Assembly: GCA_036491115.1 (NCBI GenBank)
Contig: DASXCQ010000038.1
Coordinates: 62,001-126,000, forward strand
Length of the DNA: 64,000 nt
Reading direction: 5' to 3'
DNA from: DATEPR01 sp036491115
GTDB taxonomy: Bacteria > Actinomycetota > Actinomycetes > Mycobacteriales > Pseudonocardiaceae
Positions 56,162-64,000 of the stretch are shown here, in pieces. A model generated the notes under the pieces. It saw nothing but the letters and a program-made list of their open reading frames with translations. It was not told the DNA's origin and did no database searches. Every line of letters begins with the position of its first letter. Position 1 is the first letter of the stretch. The translations under genes and the position numbers were made by a program.

Positions 56162-59100
56162 TCAGCGGAAGTCGCGCGACTTCGTCAGGGCCACCTTCAT
56201 GTCCAGCGCCCGCAACTGGTCGGCGACCAGGCTCAGCGCACCGTCCACGTTCTCCAGCACGCCCCGCACCAACAGCGCACCGCTGTTCCTGGCGGTCCTG
56301 CGGTACCGGGTCCACAGGCCCGGTGAGCAGACGACGTTGACCATGCCGGTCTCGTCCTCCAGGTTCACGAACGTCACGCCGCCCGCGGTGGCCGGGCGCT
56401 GCCGGTGGGTGACGGCACCGCCGACCAGCACCCGGGTGCCGGACGGCACGTCGAGCAGTTCGGCGGCGCGCAGCGCACCCAGCTCGGTCAGGTGTTCGCG
56501 GACGAACTCGGTGGGGAAGCTGCTCGGCGACAGGCCCAGCGCCCACACGTCGGCGGCCGCCGTCTCCACGTCGTCCATACCGGGCAACACCGGGGCGTCG
56601 ACACCGACGGCCGTGCCGGGCAAGCGATCCGGCCGGTCCTGCGCGGCGGCACCCGCCGCCCACAGCGCGGCCCGGCGGCCCACGCCGAGACAGTCGAACG
56701 CACCCGCCGTGGCCAGCGCCTCCCACTGCGGGGTGGTCATCTTCACCCTGCGGGCCAGGTCGATCAAGCCGGTGTACGGGCCGTGCGCCGTGCGTTCGGC
56801 GACGATCGTGTCGGCGAGCTGCTCGCCGATCCGGCGCACCCCGGCCAGGCCGAGCCGGACCGCCTGCCCACCGGTGCTGTCGGCGGCCGGTTCCAGCATC
56901 GGGTGGGTGCGGCTGGTGTTCAGATCGGGGTTGCGCACCACGACACCGTGCCGGCGGGCGTCGGCGACCAGCGACTGCGGCGAGTAGAAACCCATCGGCT
57001 GGGCGCGCAGCAGCGCGGCACAGAACGCGGCCGGGTGGTAGAGCTTGAACCAGGCACTGGCGAACACCAGGTGGGCGAAGCTGAACGCGTGGCTCTCCGG
57101 GAAGCCGAAATTGGCGAACGCCAACAGCTTCTGGTAGATCCGCTCGGCCAGGTCACCGGTGATCCCGTTGACCGCCATGCCGGTGAACAGCCGATCGCGC
57201 AGCCGTTCCATCCGCGCCGTGGACCGCTTCGCGCCCATCGCCCTGCGTAACTCGTCGGCGTCACCGGCGCTGAACCCGGCCACGTCCACCGCGATCTGCA
57301 TCAGCTGCTCCTGGAACAGCGGCACGCCCTTGGTCTTCTCCAGCGCGTTGCGCATCAGCGGATGGTCGTAGTCCCACTCCTCCTGCCTGTTGTGCCGCCG
57401 GATGTACGGATGCACCGAGCCGCCCTGGATCGGGCCGGGCCGGATCAGCGCCACCTCGACCACCAGGTCGTAGAACTTGCGTGGCTTCAACCGGGGCAGG
57501 GTGGCCATCTGCGCCCTGCTCTCCACCTGGAACACGCCCACCGAGTCGGCCCGGCACAGCATGTCGTAGACCTCGATGTTGGTCAGGTCCAGCTCGGCCA
57601 TGTCGACCGGTATGCCCTCGTGTTCGGCGACCAGTTCGGTGGCGTAGCGCAGGGCGGACAGCATGCCCAGGCCGAGCAGGTCGAACTTGACCAGGCCGGC
57701 GGCGGCGCAGTCGTCCTTGTCCCACTGCAACACGCTGCGGTCGGCCATCCGCGCCCACTCCACCGGGCACACCTCGCTCACCGGCTGGTCGCAGATCACC
57801 ATGCCGCCGGAGTGGATGCCCAGGTGCCGGGGGAAGTCCTCGACGTCGGTGGCCAGCCGCACCACGTCCGCCGGGACGTCGTCGAAGTCCTGCTGTGCCT
57901 GCCGGACCGGACCCCAGCGGTCCACCTGCCGGGACCAGGCATCCTGCTGGCCGGTGGAGTAGCCCAGCGCCTTCGCCATGTCCCGCAGCGCGGACCGGCC
58001 CCGGTAGGTGACGACGTTGGCCACCTGGGCGGTGCAGAGCCTGCCGTACGTCCGGTAGACGTGCTGGATTGCCTCCTCCCGCCGGTCGGACTCGATGTCC
58101 AGGTCGATGTCCGGGTAGCCGGCGCGTTCCGGCGACAGGAACCGCTCGAACAGCAGCTTGTGCTGGACCGCGTCGACCTTGGTGATGCCCAGCGCGTAGC
58201 AGACGGCGGAGTTCGCGGCCGAACCCCTGCCCTGGCAGAAGATGCCGTTGCTCTCACAGAACCGGACGATGTCCCAGACGATCAGGAAGTAGCCGGGGAA
58301 GCCCAGGTCCTTGATCACCTTGAGTTCGTGCTCCAGCTGCCGGTACGCCTCCGGGCTGTCCACCGTGGTGCCGTAGCGGGCGCGGGCCCGCTCGTAGACC
58401 AGGTAGGTCAGGAAGGTGTCCTCGTCGTGGCCGTCCGGCACCGGGAACGGCGGCAGCTTCGGCGCGACGAGCGTCAGATCGAACGCGCACTCCAGGCCCA
58501 GCACGGCAGCCCGGTGCACGGCACCGGAGTAGCGGTGGAACCGGCCGGCCATCTCGACGCCGGACCGTAGGTAGGCCATCGGCGCCGGCGGCAGCCAGCC
58601 GTCCATTTCGGACAGGCTGCGACGGGCCCTGATCGCGGCCAACGCCGCGGCCAGCCGGCCACGGGCCGGGTGCGAGTAGTGCACGGCGTTGCTGGCCACC
58701 GTGGGCAGGCGCAGGCCGGCGGCGATGCCGGCGAGCAGGTCGTTGCGCTCGGTGTCCCCCGGCACGCCGTGGTCGACGAGTTCCACGTAGACCTGGTCGC
58801 GGCCGAACCGGTCGGCGAGGAACCGCAGCTCATCGGCCGCGGCGGCCGGGCCGGACTCGACCAGTGCCCTGCGGACCGGGCCCTTGCGGCAGCCGGTCAG
58901 CACGGCGCAGTGACCGCGCACCTCGTCCACCACCTCGTCCACGTAGTAGAGCGGCCTGCCCTTCTCCGTGTCCTTGGTCTCCGGCAGGTCCGGAGTGCGG
59001 CCGAGATGACCGGTGGTGATGGTGCGGCAGAGTCTTCGATAACCCTCCTGGCCCCTGGCCAGCAGCACCAGGTGGTCACCGACCGGGTCGGCGACGCCGT

Positions 59101-59506
59101 TCTGCGGTCCGGGCAGGCCGAAGCTCAGCTCGGCGCCGTATGCGGTGTGCACGCCCAGTTCCTTGGCCGCCTCGGCGAACCGCACCACTCCGTACATGCC
59201 GTCGTGGTCGGTCAGCGCGATCGCGTCCAGGCCCAGCCGGGCGGCCTGCTCCACCAGTTCCTCGGGGTGACTGGCGCCGTCCAGGAAGCTGAAGTTGGAG
59301 TGGCAGTGCAGCTCGGCGTAGGGGACGCGCTCGCCCCCCGGCCGGTCCGTCGCCGTCGGCCGGATCTCCGGCGGCGACTCGTACTCGGTGCGCCTGCGGG
59401 TCCAGGCCGGGCTGTCCCCGCCGTCACCGGAACCGGGCGGTGCGGGCCGACCGGACAGCGCGCGTTCCAGGTCGGCCCACCGCACCGGGGGGTTGTTCCA
59501 GCCCAT
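56162..59506 (-). CDS. dnaE2: Error-prone DNA polymerase III alpha subunit DnaE2
   Basis: The 1114-residue protein is the translesion polymerase of the actinobacterial mutasome. It starts MGWNNPPVRWADLERALSG, then has a PHP domain (AELHCHSNFSFLDGASHPEEL), the polymerase catalytic aspartates in AGYPDIDLDIESDRREE, RGSAANSAVCYALGI, a fingers/thumb region, and a C-terminal OB fold (GTRVLVGGAVTHRQRPATAGGVTFVNLEDETG). Some PHP metal residues can be followed, but proofreading activity is not expected. The start was chosen as the ATG overlapping the upstream small ORF stop by one base (TGATG); the longer frame is not coding. Last gene of the SOS cassette. Confidence 0.96.
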   Translation of the reverse strand: MGWNNPPVRWADLERALSGRPAPPGSGDGGDSPAWTRRRTEYESPPEIRPTATDRPGGERVPYAELHCHSNFSFLDGASHPEELVEQAARLGLDAIALTDHDGMYGVVRFAEAAKELGVHTAYGAELSFGLPGPQNGVADPVGDHLVLLARGQEGYRRLCRTITTGHLGRTPDLPETKDTEKGRPLYYVDEVVDEVRGHCAVLTGCRKGPVRRALVESGPAAAADELRFLADRFGRDQVYVELVDHGVPGDTERNDLLAGIAAGLRLPTVASNAVHYSHPARGRLAAALAAIRARRSLSEMDGWLPPAPMAYLRSGVEMAGRFHRYSGAVHRAAVLGLECAFDLTLVAPKLPPFPVPDGHDEDTFLTYLVYERARARYGTTVDSPEAYRQLEHELKVIKDLGFPGYFLIVWDIVRFCESNGIFCQGRGSAANSAVCYALGITKVDAVQHKLLFERFLSPERAGYPDIDLDIESDRREEAIQHVYRTYGRLCTAQVANVVTYRGRSALRDMAKALGYSTGQQDAWSRQVDRWGPVRQAQQDFDDVPADVVRLATDVEDFPRHLGIHSGGMVICDQPVSEVCPVEWARMADRSVLQWDKDDCAAAGLVKFDLLGLGMLSALRYATELVAEHEGIPVDMAELDLTNIEVYDMLCRADSVGVFQVESRAQMATLPRLKPRKFYDLVVEVALIRPGPIQGGSVHPYIRRHNRQEEWDYDHPLMRNALEKTKGVPLFQEQLMQIAVDVAGFSAGDADELRRAMGAKRSTARMERLRDRLFTGMAVNGITGDLAERIYQKLLAFANFGFPESHAFSFAHLVFASAWFKLYHPAAFCAALLRAQPMGFYSPQSLVADARRHGVVVRNPDLNTSRTHPMLEPAADSTGGQAVRLGLAGVRRIGEQLADTIVAERTAHGPYTGLIDLARRVKMTTPQWEALATAGAFDCLGVGRRAALWAAGAAAQDRPDRLPGTAVGVDAPVLPGMDDVETAAADVWALGLSPSSFPTEFVREHLTELGALRAAELLDVPSGTRVLVGGAVTHRQRPATAGGVTFVNLEDETGMVNVVCSPGLWTRYRRTARNSGALLVRGVLENVDGALSLVADQLRALDMKVALTKSRDFR

Positions 59507-59682
59507 CAGCGCCTCAGGCTCCGGTAGCCGTCCTCCGGGCGGCGCTGCCGCGGTAACACCAGCGGATGCGGCGTGTCCATGGCAGGCAGCCAGACAACGG
59601 CTGAACCGTCCACATCGGACGTCTCGTCGGCGAGTTCGTGGAACCATCGGACGTCCCGCCGCCGCGGCTCGTCGTACCTCAT
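59506..59682 (-). CDS. Small protein between imuB and dnaE2
   Basis: The 58-residue protein (MRYDEPRRRDVRWFHELADETSDV...PRQRRPEDGYRSLRR) is charged, with no known domain. Its ATG overlaps the imuB stop by one base and its stop overlaps the dnaE2 ATG by one base, both as TGATG, so all four frames are translated in series. That tight coupling and the regular composition support it as real. It may be a mutasome accessory subunit; this is inference only. Confidence 0.72.
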   Translation of the reverse strand: MRYDEPRRRDVRWFHELADETSDVDGSAVVWLPAMDTPHPLVLPRQRRPEDGYRSLRR

Positions 59683-61274
59683 CAGTCGTACATCCCTTCC
59701 ACCAGCCATCGACCACCTGCACGCAGTAACAGCAGCGCCTGTTCGCCGTCCTCGTCGCTCAGCAGCACCTGCAACCGGACCATCCGCCGACCGCCGTCCG
59801 GGTCCCACCAGCGCTCCACCACCGGCCATGGCCCGGCCCAGCCACGCACCTCGCGGCCGTCGACGCGGTGCGGGAGGCCGGTGAGCAGGTGCCAGCCGGA
59901 GACCTCGACCGGCCTGCCGGCCTCGTCCACCACCTCGGCGCGGGGCGGCGTGGTGGGCACCTTCGTCGGCGCCGGGCGCAGTAACCGGCCCGGCCACGGC
60001 GGTTCCGGGTCGGCCCCCGGCACCCGCTCGTCACCCCACGGCACCATGCGGACCTGGTCGGCGGGCCCGCGCCCGCCGCCGAGCACCGCGGTGCACACCC
60101 CCGACGGCCCGAGCAGCCCCTGCACCCGGACCATGGCCCGCCCGGCGCGCGCGGCGGCCTCGACCGGATCGGTGCCGCCGAACCACATGCCGAACTGGAG
60201 CCCCCTGCCGTCCACGACCTCCTCCGGGGCCAGCCGCAGCAGGTTCACACCGGCGGTGGGCCGGTCGGACACCGCGGCACGCAACCAGCCGTCCAGCTGC
60301 CAGCGCACCCGGTCCGCGATGCCGGCCAGGGTGAGTGGTTCGGCGCACCGCCAGACCCGGTCGCGTTCCTCGCCGGCCTCGGTGCGGGCGTGGATGGCCA
60401 GGCGGGTGCAGGCCAGGCCGTGGTCGACCAGGCCGGTGTAGAGGCGTTGGGCTGCGGTCTTCGCGGCGAAGGCTGCGGCGTCCACGCGGTCGGCCGGCGG
60501 GTCGAGTTCGACGTCGACGATCAGTTCCGGCGGGGGGCGGCGGCGGGCCAGCGGGCGGTCGGTGCGGCCCGCGGCCAGCCGGTGAGCCAGTACGGCGGCG
60601 CCACCGAACCGCGACGCCACATCCTTTTCAGACAGTGTGGCGAACCCGCCCAGGGTGCGGATACCCAAGCGGCACAACAGGTCGACCAGTTCGGTGCGAT
60701 CGGCGTTGTCCACCCGGCCGGCGCGGACCAGCCCGGTCGGGTCGTCGGGCTGGTTGAGCTCGCCGACCGACAGCGGGGCCAGGAACGCCGGTGTGCCGCC
60801 GGGTGGCACGAGGACGGCGCGGCGGGCGGCCAGGAGCGCGGCGAACAGGCCGTCCGCGATGCCGACCTGGCACTCCACGCCGGTACGGGTGGCGACGTGG
60901 TCGATTACGTGCTCGACGGCGGCTTCCGGGGTACCGAAGTAGCTCAGCGGTCCCTGCGCGGGCACGGCGATCACACCCGGCCGCACCACGTCGATCCCGG
61001 GCGCGAGCTCCTCGACGGCCGAGGCGACCGGCTCGAACAGCCGCGCGTCCCGGTCCGCGTCGTCAGGGAAGACGACCAGCTCCGGACACCGCGACTGCGC
61101 GTCCCGCCGGCGGGTTCCCCGCCGGATCCCGTCCGCCCTGGCCGACGCCGAACAGGCCACGACGCGGTGTGCGGCCACGACCGCGATGGGCAGGTGCATC
61201 GACATCCCGGCCACGGCGGCCGCGGCCATGGCCGGCCAGTCGGGGCACCAGACCACGAGGAGTCGCGCGTCCAT
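59682..61274 (-). CDS. imuB: ImuB, inactive Y-family polymerase-like mutasome adaptor
   Basis: The 530-residue protein resembles Y-family (DinB) polymerases: RLLVVWCPDWPAMAAAA at the N-terminus where a catalytic Asp would be, SASARADGIRRGTRRRDAQSRCPELVVFPDD, then a thumb and little-finger region (DVASRFGGAAVLAHRLAAGRTDRPLARRRPPP). The metal-binding acidic residues of an active polymerase (DxD/E pattern) are missing, as in other ImuB proteins, which bridge ImuA', DnaE2 and the beta clamp. One-base TGATG overlaps link it to imuA' and to the small ORF. Confidence 0.94.
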   Translation of the reverse strand: MDARLLVVWCPDWPAMAAAAVAGMSMHLPIAVVAAHRVVACSASARADGIRRGTRRRDAQSRCPELVVFPDDADRDARLFEPVASAVEELAPGIDVVRPGVIAVPAQGPLSYFGTPEAAVEHVIDHVATRTGVECQVGIADGLFAALLAARRAVLVPPGGTPAFLAPLSVGELNQPDDPTGLVRAGRVDNADRTELVDLLCRLGIRTLGGFATLSEKDVASRFGGAAVLAHRLAAGRTDRPLARRRPPPELIVDVELDPPADRVDAAAFAAKTAAQRLYTGLVDHGLACTRLAIHARTEAGEERDRVWRCAEPLTLAGIADRVRWQLDGWLRAAVSDRPTAGVNLLRLAPEEVVDGRGLQFGMWFGGTDPVEAAARAGRAMVRVQGLLGPSGVCTAVLGGGRGPADQVRMVPWGDERVPGADPEPPWPGRLLRPAPTKVPTTPPRAEVVDEAGRPVEVSGWHLLTGLPHRVDGREVRGWAGPWPVVERWWDPDGGRRMVRLQVLLSDEDGEQALLLLRAGGRWLVEGMYD

Positions 61275-62443
61275 CAGCCCACCTCCACGACGTCCGGCTC
61301 GACTGGGCGGGGTTTCCGCGCCCGGCTCCGGCTCCAGTGGGGTGGGGTGGCCAGATGGGGGCGGGCTGCCTCGACCGAGCCAGCCGCACGCCGTTGAGCG
61401 GCGCCGGCGCTCGCCGGCCCCGGACCGTTCGTCGGGCTCGGCGAGTTGGCCGGGCTCGGCGAGCCGGCGGCTGCGACGGGCGAGGGTGCTGGGCGCGGCC
61501 GGGCGGACGGTTCGTTGGCCGGCGCGGGGACGCTTGCCAACCCCGGCCGCCGCCCAGCCGGGCGCGCCGCAGCGGCCGTTTCGTCGGCCGGTGCCGGCGC
61601 GCTGGTCTGCGCGGCGGGAGCGATCGGATGGGTGTCGGCGGCGGCAGCGCGGCCGGCATCCATCCCTGATGGGACAGGAACGGTCGGGTGGTGGGTCGTG
61701 CCTCGGGTTTCGGGTAGGCGGGGGTGGTGTGGGGGGAGCAGGACGGGTTGGGGTGCCGCCGGGAGGGTGAGGGTGGCTTGGGTGGGACGGGTGGCGGAGC
61801 CTCGGCCGGTGGTGGTGATGGTCAGGGTTCGGGATTCCAGGTGGCCGTGGCCTGTGCCCAGGCCGGTCCAGCGGCTTTCGCTACAGTCCAGCTCCAGGTC
61901 GGCGCCTGGCCAGGGGTCTGCTGTCAGCAGCACCGACTCGCGGTGCCGTGCCCTGGCGGACAGGCGCCTGGCCAAGGGAGCGGGGACACCGGTGGCGACC
62001 ACCAGGTCCAGTCCGTCCAGCAGGGCCGCCACCACAGCACCCCGCTCCGCCCCGGGATCGGGCACCAGGGCCAACCGGGACAGGGCCACGCCCAACTCGG
62101 CCACGGCCAGCAACCCCAGGTCGGGCATGCCGACCACCGCTGCCCACGAACCGTCCGCCGTGGCCTCGGCGAGCAGCGCCAGCAGCACGGTGGTGGACCC
62201 GCGTACCACCACCGTGCTGCCTCGCCGCAAACCCCGGTACGGCAACAGGTCCGCCAGCTCCGCGCGAACCGGCAACACCCGACCCACCGGGCCGACTTCC
62301 ACTCCCCGCTGGTGCTGGTCCAGGACCAGCCGGGCCCGCTGCCACTTCAGCGACCCGGCACCATCCGGCTCCGGATCTCCCGGAGCCGACACCGCGTGCG
62401 GCGCCGTGAGCGACGCCAGCGGCGCCACCACAGACCCGGACAC
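61274..62443 (-). CDS. imuA': ImuA', RecA-like mutasome component
   Basis: The 389-residue protein has a RecA/ImuA-like core (about residues 55-225): ADLLPYRGLRRGSTVVVRGSTTVLLALLAEATADGSWAAVVGMPDLGLLAVAELGVAL, with a degenerate P-loop, then a long Ala/Pro-rich C-terminal tail of about 150 residues. It is the first gene of the cassette. The start is a GTG at 62443 with GGAGG 6 nt upstream; the open frame reaches an ATG at 62557, but that codon lies inside the LexA box and the added residues look non-coding. Expected to be induced by DNA damage. Confidence 0.88.
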   Translation of the reverse strand: MSGSVVAPLASLTAPHAVSAPGDPEPDGAGSLKWQRARLVLDQHQRGVEVGPVGRVLPVRAELADLLPYRGLRRGSTVVVRGSTTVLLALLAEATADGSWAAVVGMPDLGLLAVAELGVALSRLALVPDPGAERGAVVAALLDGLDLVVATGVPAPLARRLSARARHRESVLLTADPWPGADLELDCSESRWTGLGTGHGHLESRTLTITTTGRGSATRPTQATLTLPAAPQPVLLPPHHPRLPETRGTTHHPTVPVPSGMDAGRAAAADTHPIAPAAQTSAPAPADETAAAARPAGRRPGLASVPAPANEPSARPRPAPSPVAAAGSPSPANSPSPTNGPGPASAGAAQRRAAGSVEAARPHLATPPHWSRSRARKPRPVEPDVVEVG

Positions 62444-62549
62444 CGGCCACCTCCACCACACAGTCGTGCGCACGCTCCATGCGCACGGACCGCCGTGGGG
62501 AGACAGCGGTGCCGGCTGGCCGAACCCCGACGCCGACCAGACCTCGGTA

Positions 62550-62565
62550 TCGAACATACGTTCGA
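62550..62565. promoter_or_regulatory. SOS (LexA) box of the imuA'-imuB-dnaE2 cassette
   Basis: TCGAACATACGTTCGA matches the actinobacterial LexA consensus TCGAAC-N4-GTTCGA exactly. It lies about 110 nt upstream of the predicted imuA' GTG, just past the TTGACA promoter, and is the only perfect box I see in the window. Confidence 0.93.
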
Positions 62566-62575
62566 ACCGAAGTCC

Positions 62576-62606
62576 AACTTACCGTCCGGACCCCGGGTGT
62601 TGTCAA
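62576..62606 (-). promoter_or_regulatory. Putative imuA' promoter
   Basis: On the minus strand TTGACA (62606-62601) is followed, after 18-19 bp, by GTAAGT/TAAGTT (about 62582-62576). Transcription would begin near 62570, placing the LexA box (62550-62565) immediately downstream as a roadblock. A second, weaker pair (TTGGAC at 62577-62572 and TTCGAT) overlaps the box itself and cannot be excluded. Confidence 0.5.
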
Positions 62607-62650
62607 CCCGATCACTCGGGCGAGTGAGGAAGTAGCTGCTGGTCAGGGAC

Positions 62651-64000
62651 TCAGTGGGCGAAGTGCCTCGTGCCGGTCAGGTACAGGGTGATGCCGGCGC
62701 GCTCGGCCGCCGCGATGACCTCGGCGTCCCGGACCGAGCCGCCCGGCTCGACCACCGCTCGCACGCCGGCCTCGGTCAGCACGTCGAGACCGTCCGGGAA
62801 CGGGAAGTAGGCGTCCGACGCGGCCACCGAACCGGCCGCCCGGTCGCCGGCCCGCCGGACCGCGAGCCGGGACGCGTCGACGCGATTGACCTGGCCCATG
62901 CCGGCGCCGACCGTGGCACCGTCGTGGACCAGCAGGATCGCGTTGGACTTGACCGCGCGGACCGACCGCCACGCGAACGCCAGGTCGGCCAGCGTCGCCT
63001 CATCGGCCGGCGCACCGCACGCCAGCCGCCAGTTGGCCGGGTCGTCGCCGTCCGTGTCGATCGCGTCGACGTCCTGCAACAACAATCCACCGCTGACCGG
63101 GCGCATCTCCACACCGCGCCGGAGGGGCGGCTCGGCGACCAGGATGCGCAGGTTCTTCCTGCGGGTCAGGACGTCCAGTGCACCGTCCGCATAGGACGGA
63201 GCGAGGACGACCTCGGTGAAGATCTCGGCGATCTGCTCGGCCAGCTCCACCGTGACCTCGCGGTTGGCAGCGATGATCCCGCCGAACGCGCTGGACGGGT
63301 CGCAGGCGTGGGCCTTGCGGTGCGCTTCGGCGATGGCCGATGGTTCGTCCACAGTAGACACTGCGATACCACACGGATTGGCGTGCTTGACGATCGCGAC
63401 GCACGGCAGGGTGTGGTCGTGGGCGGCGCGCCAGGCCGCGTCCGCGTCCGTGTAGTTGTTGTACGACATCTCCTTGCCGTGCAGCTGCCGCGCGGTGGCC
63501 AGGCCGGGACGGCGGTGGTCGGCCAGGTACAGCGCGGCGCGCTGGTGCGGGTTCTCGCCGTAGCGCAGCACGTCCTGCCGCTGCCAGGTGGCGCCCACCC
63601 AGGACGGGAACACCTCGGCCTCGGGGGCCAGCACGCTGCCCATCCAGGAGGCGACCGCGACGTCGTAGGACGCGGTGTGCCGGAACGCGGCGACGGCCAG
63701 CGACCGGCGGTCGGTCAGGGTGAACCCGCCGGCCCGCACCTGTTCGGCGACCCACTCGTAGCGGCTCGGGTCGACGACGACGGCGACGCTGGCGTGGTTC
63801 TTGGCGGCGGCGCGGACCATCGCCGGGCCGCCGATGTCGATCTGCTCGACGCACTCGTCCGGGTCGGCGCCGGACGCGACGGTCGCGGTGAACGGGTAGA
63901 GATTGACCACGAGCAGGTCGAACGGCTCGATCCCCAGGCCCCGCAACTGGTCCGCGTGCTCGGCGTTGGTCATGTCGGCGAGCAGGCCGGCGTGCACGTT
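62651..64000 (-). CDS. purH: Bifunctional AICAR transformylase / IMP cyclohydrolase, 5'-truncated by the window edge
   Basis: PurH catalyses the last two steps of purine synthesis (AICAR to FAICAR to IMP). About 449 C-terminal residues are present: end of the cyclohydrolase domain (NLYPFTATVASGADPDECVEQIDIGGPAMVRAAAKNHASVAVVVDP) and the transformylase domain with RYGENPHQRAA, KEMSYNNYTDADAAW, VAIVKHANPCGIA (Lys and His of the active site), DPSSAFGGIIAANR and the C-terminal ASDAYFPFPDGLD. The start lies to the right of the window; about 70 residues are missing. It contains GTCCACAGTAGAC at 63347-63359. Confidence 0.97.
   Translation of the reverse strand, partial: NVHAGLLADMTNAEHADQLRGLGIEPFDLLVVNLYPFTATVASGADPDECVEQIDIGGPAMVRAAAKNHASVAVVVDPSRYEWVAEQVRAGGFTLTDRRSLAVAAFRHTASYDVAVASWMGSVLAPEAEVFPSWVGATWQRQDVLRYGENPHQRAALYLADHRRPGLATARQLHGKEMSYNNYTDADAAWRAAHDHTLPCVAIVKHANPCGIAVSTVDEPSAIAEAHRKAHACDPSSAFGGIIAANREVTVELAEQIAEIFTEVVLAPSYADGALDVLTRRKNLRILVAEPPLRRGVEMRPVSGGLLLQDVDAIDTDGDDPANWRLACGAPADEATLADLAFAWRSVRAVKSNAILLVHDGATVGAGMGQVNRVDASRLAVRRAGDRAAGSVAASDAYFPFPDGLDVLTEAGVRAVVEPGGSVRDAEVIAAAERAGITLYLTGTRHFAH

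Noticed and set aside
62444..62557. ATG at 62557 as the start of imuA'
   Set aside because: The codon is inside the LexA box, lacks a ribosome-binding site, and the extra N-terminus does not look coding; GTG 62443 has GGAGG.
1..64000. tRNA, rRNA, insertion sequences or biosynthetic cluster
   Set aside because: I found no cloverleaf with a convincing T-arm, no rRNA-like sequence, no transposase or integrase, and no PKS, NRPS or other scaffold-forming enzyme.

Overview
The window is high-GC DNA with strong G/C bias at third codon positions and many GTG starts. Gene content (methylmalonyl-CoA mutase MutAB with MeaB, F420 precursor synthase FbiC, Tat-exported EfeB, an SOS-controlled imuA'-imuB-dnaE2 cassette, DUF1707 and SCO4848-type membrane proteins) points to an actinomycete, most likely Pseudonocardiaceae (Amycolatopsis/Lentzea/Actinosynnema-like). 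That placement is inference from gene content only. I see no rRNA, tRNA, CRISPR array, insertion sequence, prophage or secondary-metabolite cluster.

Layout. 0.3-7.6 kb: an M20 amidohydrolase, a small secreted membrane protein, then mutA-mutB-meaB on the minus strand. 7.7-12.4 kb: a Ser/Thr kinase, purine nucleoside phosphorylase, a phosphosugar mutase and a flavodoxin-like protein. 12.4-15.7 kb: a MerR/aldo-keto reductase pair, a Doc-type toxin-antitoxin pair, a TetR regulator and upp. 15.8-19.3 kb: the efeUOB iron-uptake operon under a DtxR/IdeR-type box. 19.4-26.3 kb: a DUF1707 protein, deoC with two aldehyde dehydrogenase genes (the second lacks the catalytic half), a universal stress protein, a class III cyclase and a very acidic protein. 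26.3-37.6 kb: an MFS transporter, adenosine deaminase, a coiled-coil protein, then a five-gene operon (bmpA-like lipoprotein, ABC ATPase, fused double permease, cdd, deoA). 38-42.4 kb: a split Phd/RelE pair, an SCO4848-like protein, a D,D-carboxypeptidase and a YihY protein. 42.5-50.8 kb: fbiC, an RNA methyltransferase, xth, icd and small membrane proteins. 50.9-56.2 kb: a TNT-domain NAD glycohydrolase-like protein, a pentapeptide-repeat protein, a stress protein, a methyltransferase and an ArsR-type regulator. 56.2-62.6 kb: the translesion mutasome. The 3' part of purH runs off the right edge.

The unifying theme is nucleoside salvage. One 37-kb stretch holds uptake (BmpA-type lipoprotein, ATPase, fused permease), deamination (add, cdd), phosphorolysis (punA, deoA), a phosphosugar mutase that could interconvert pentose 1- and 5-phosphates, deoC, acetaldehyde oxidation (aldehyde dehydrogenase) and uracil recovery (upp). 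A CRP-like palindrome precedes the transporter operon, a perfect TGTGA-N6-TCACA site precedes fbiC, and the window encodes its own adenylate cyclase-like protein.

Many genes have a -10-like hexamer ending 6-8 nt before the start codon and no Shine-Dalgarno sequence, as expected for leaderless transcripts. Several starts below were chosen on that basis.
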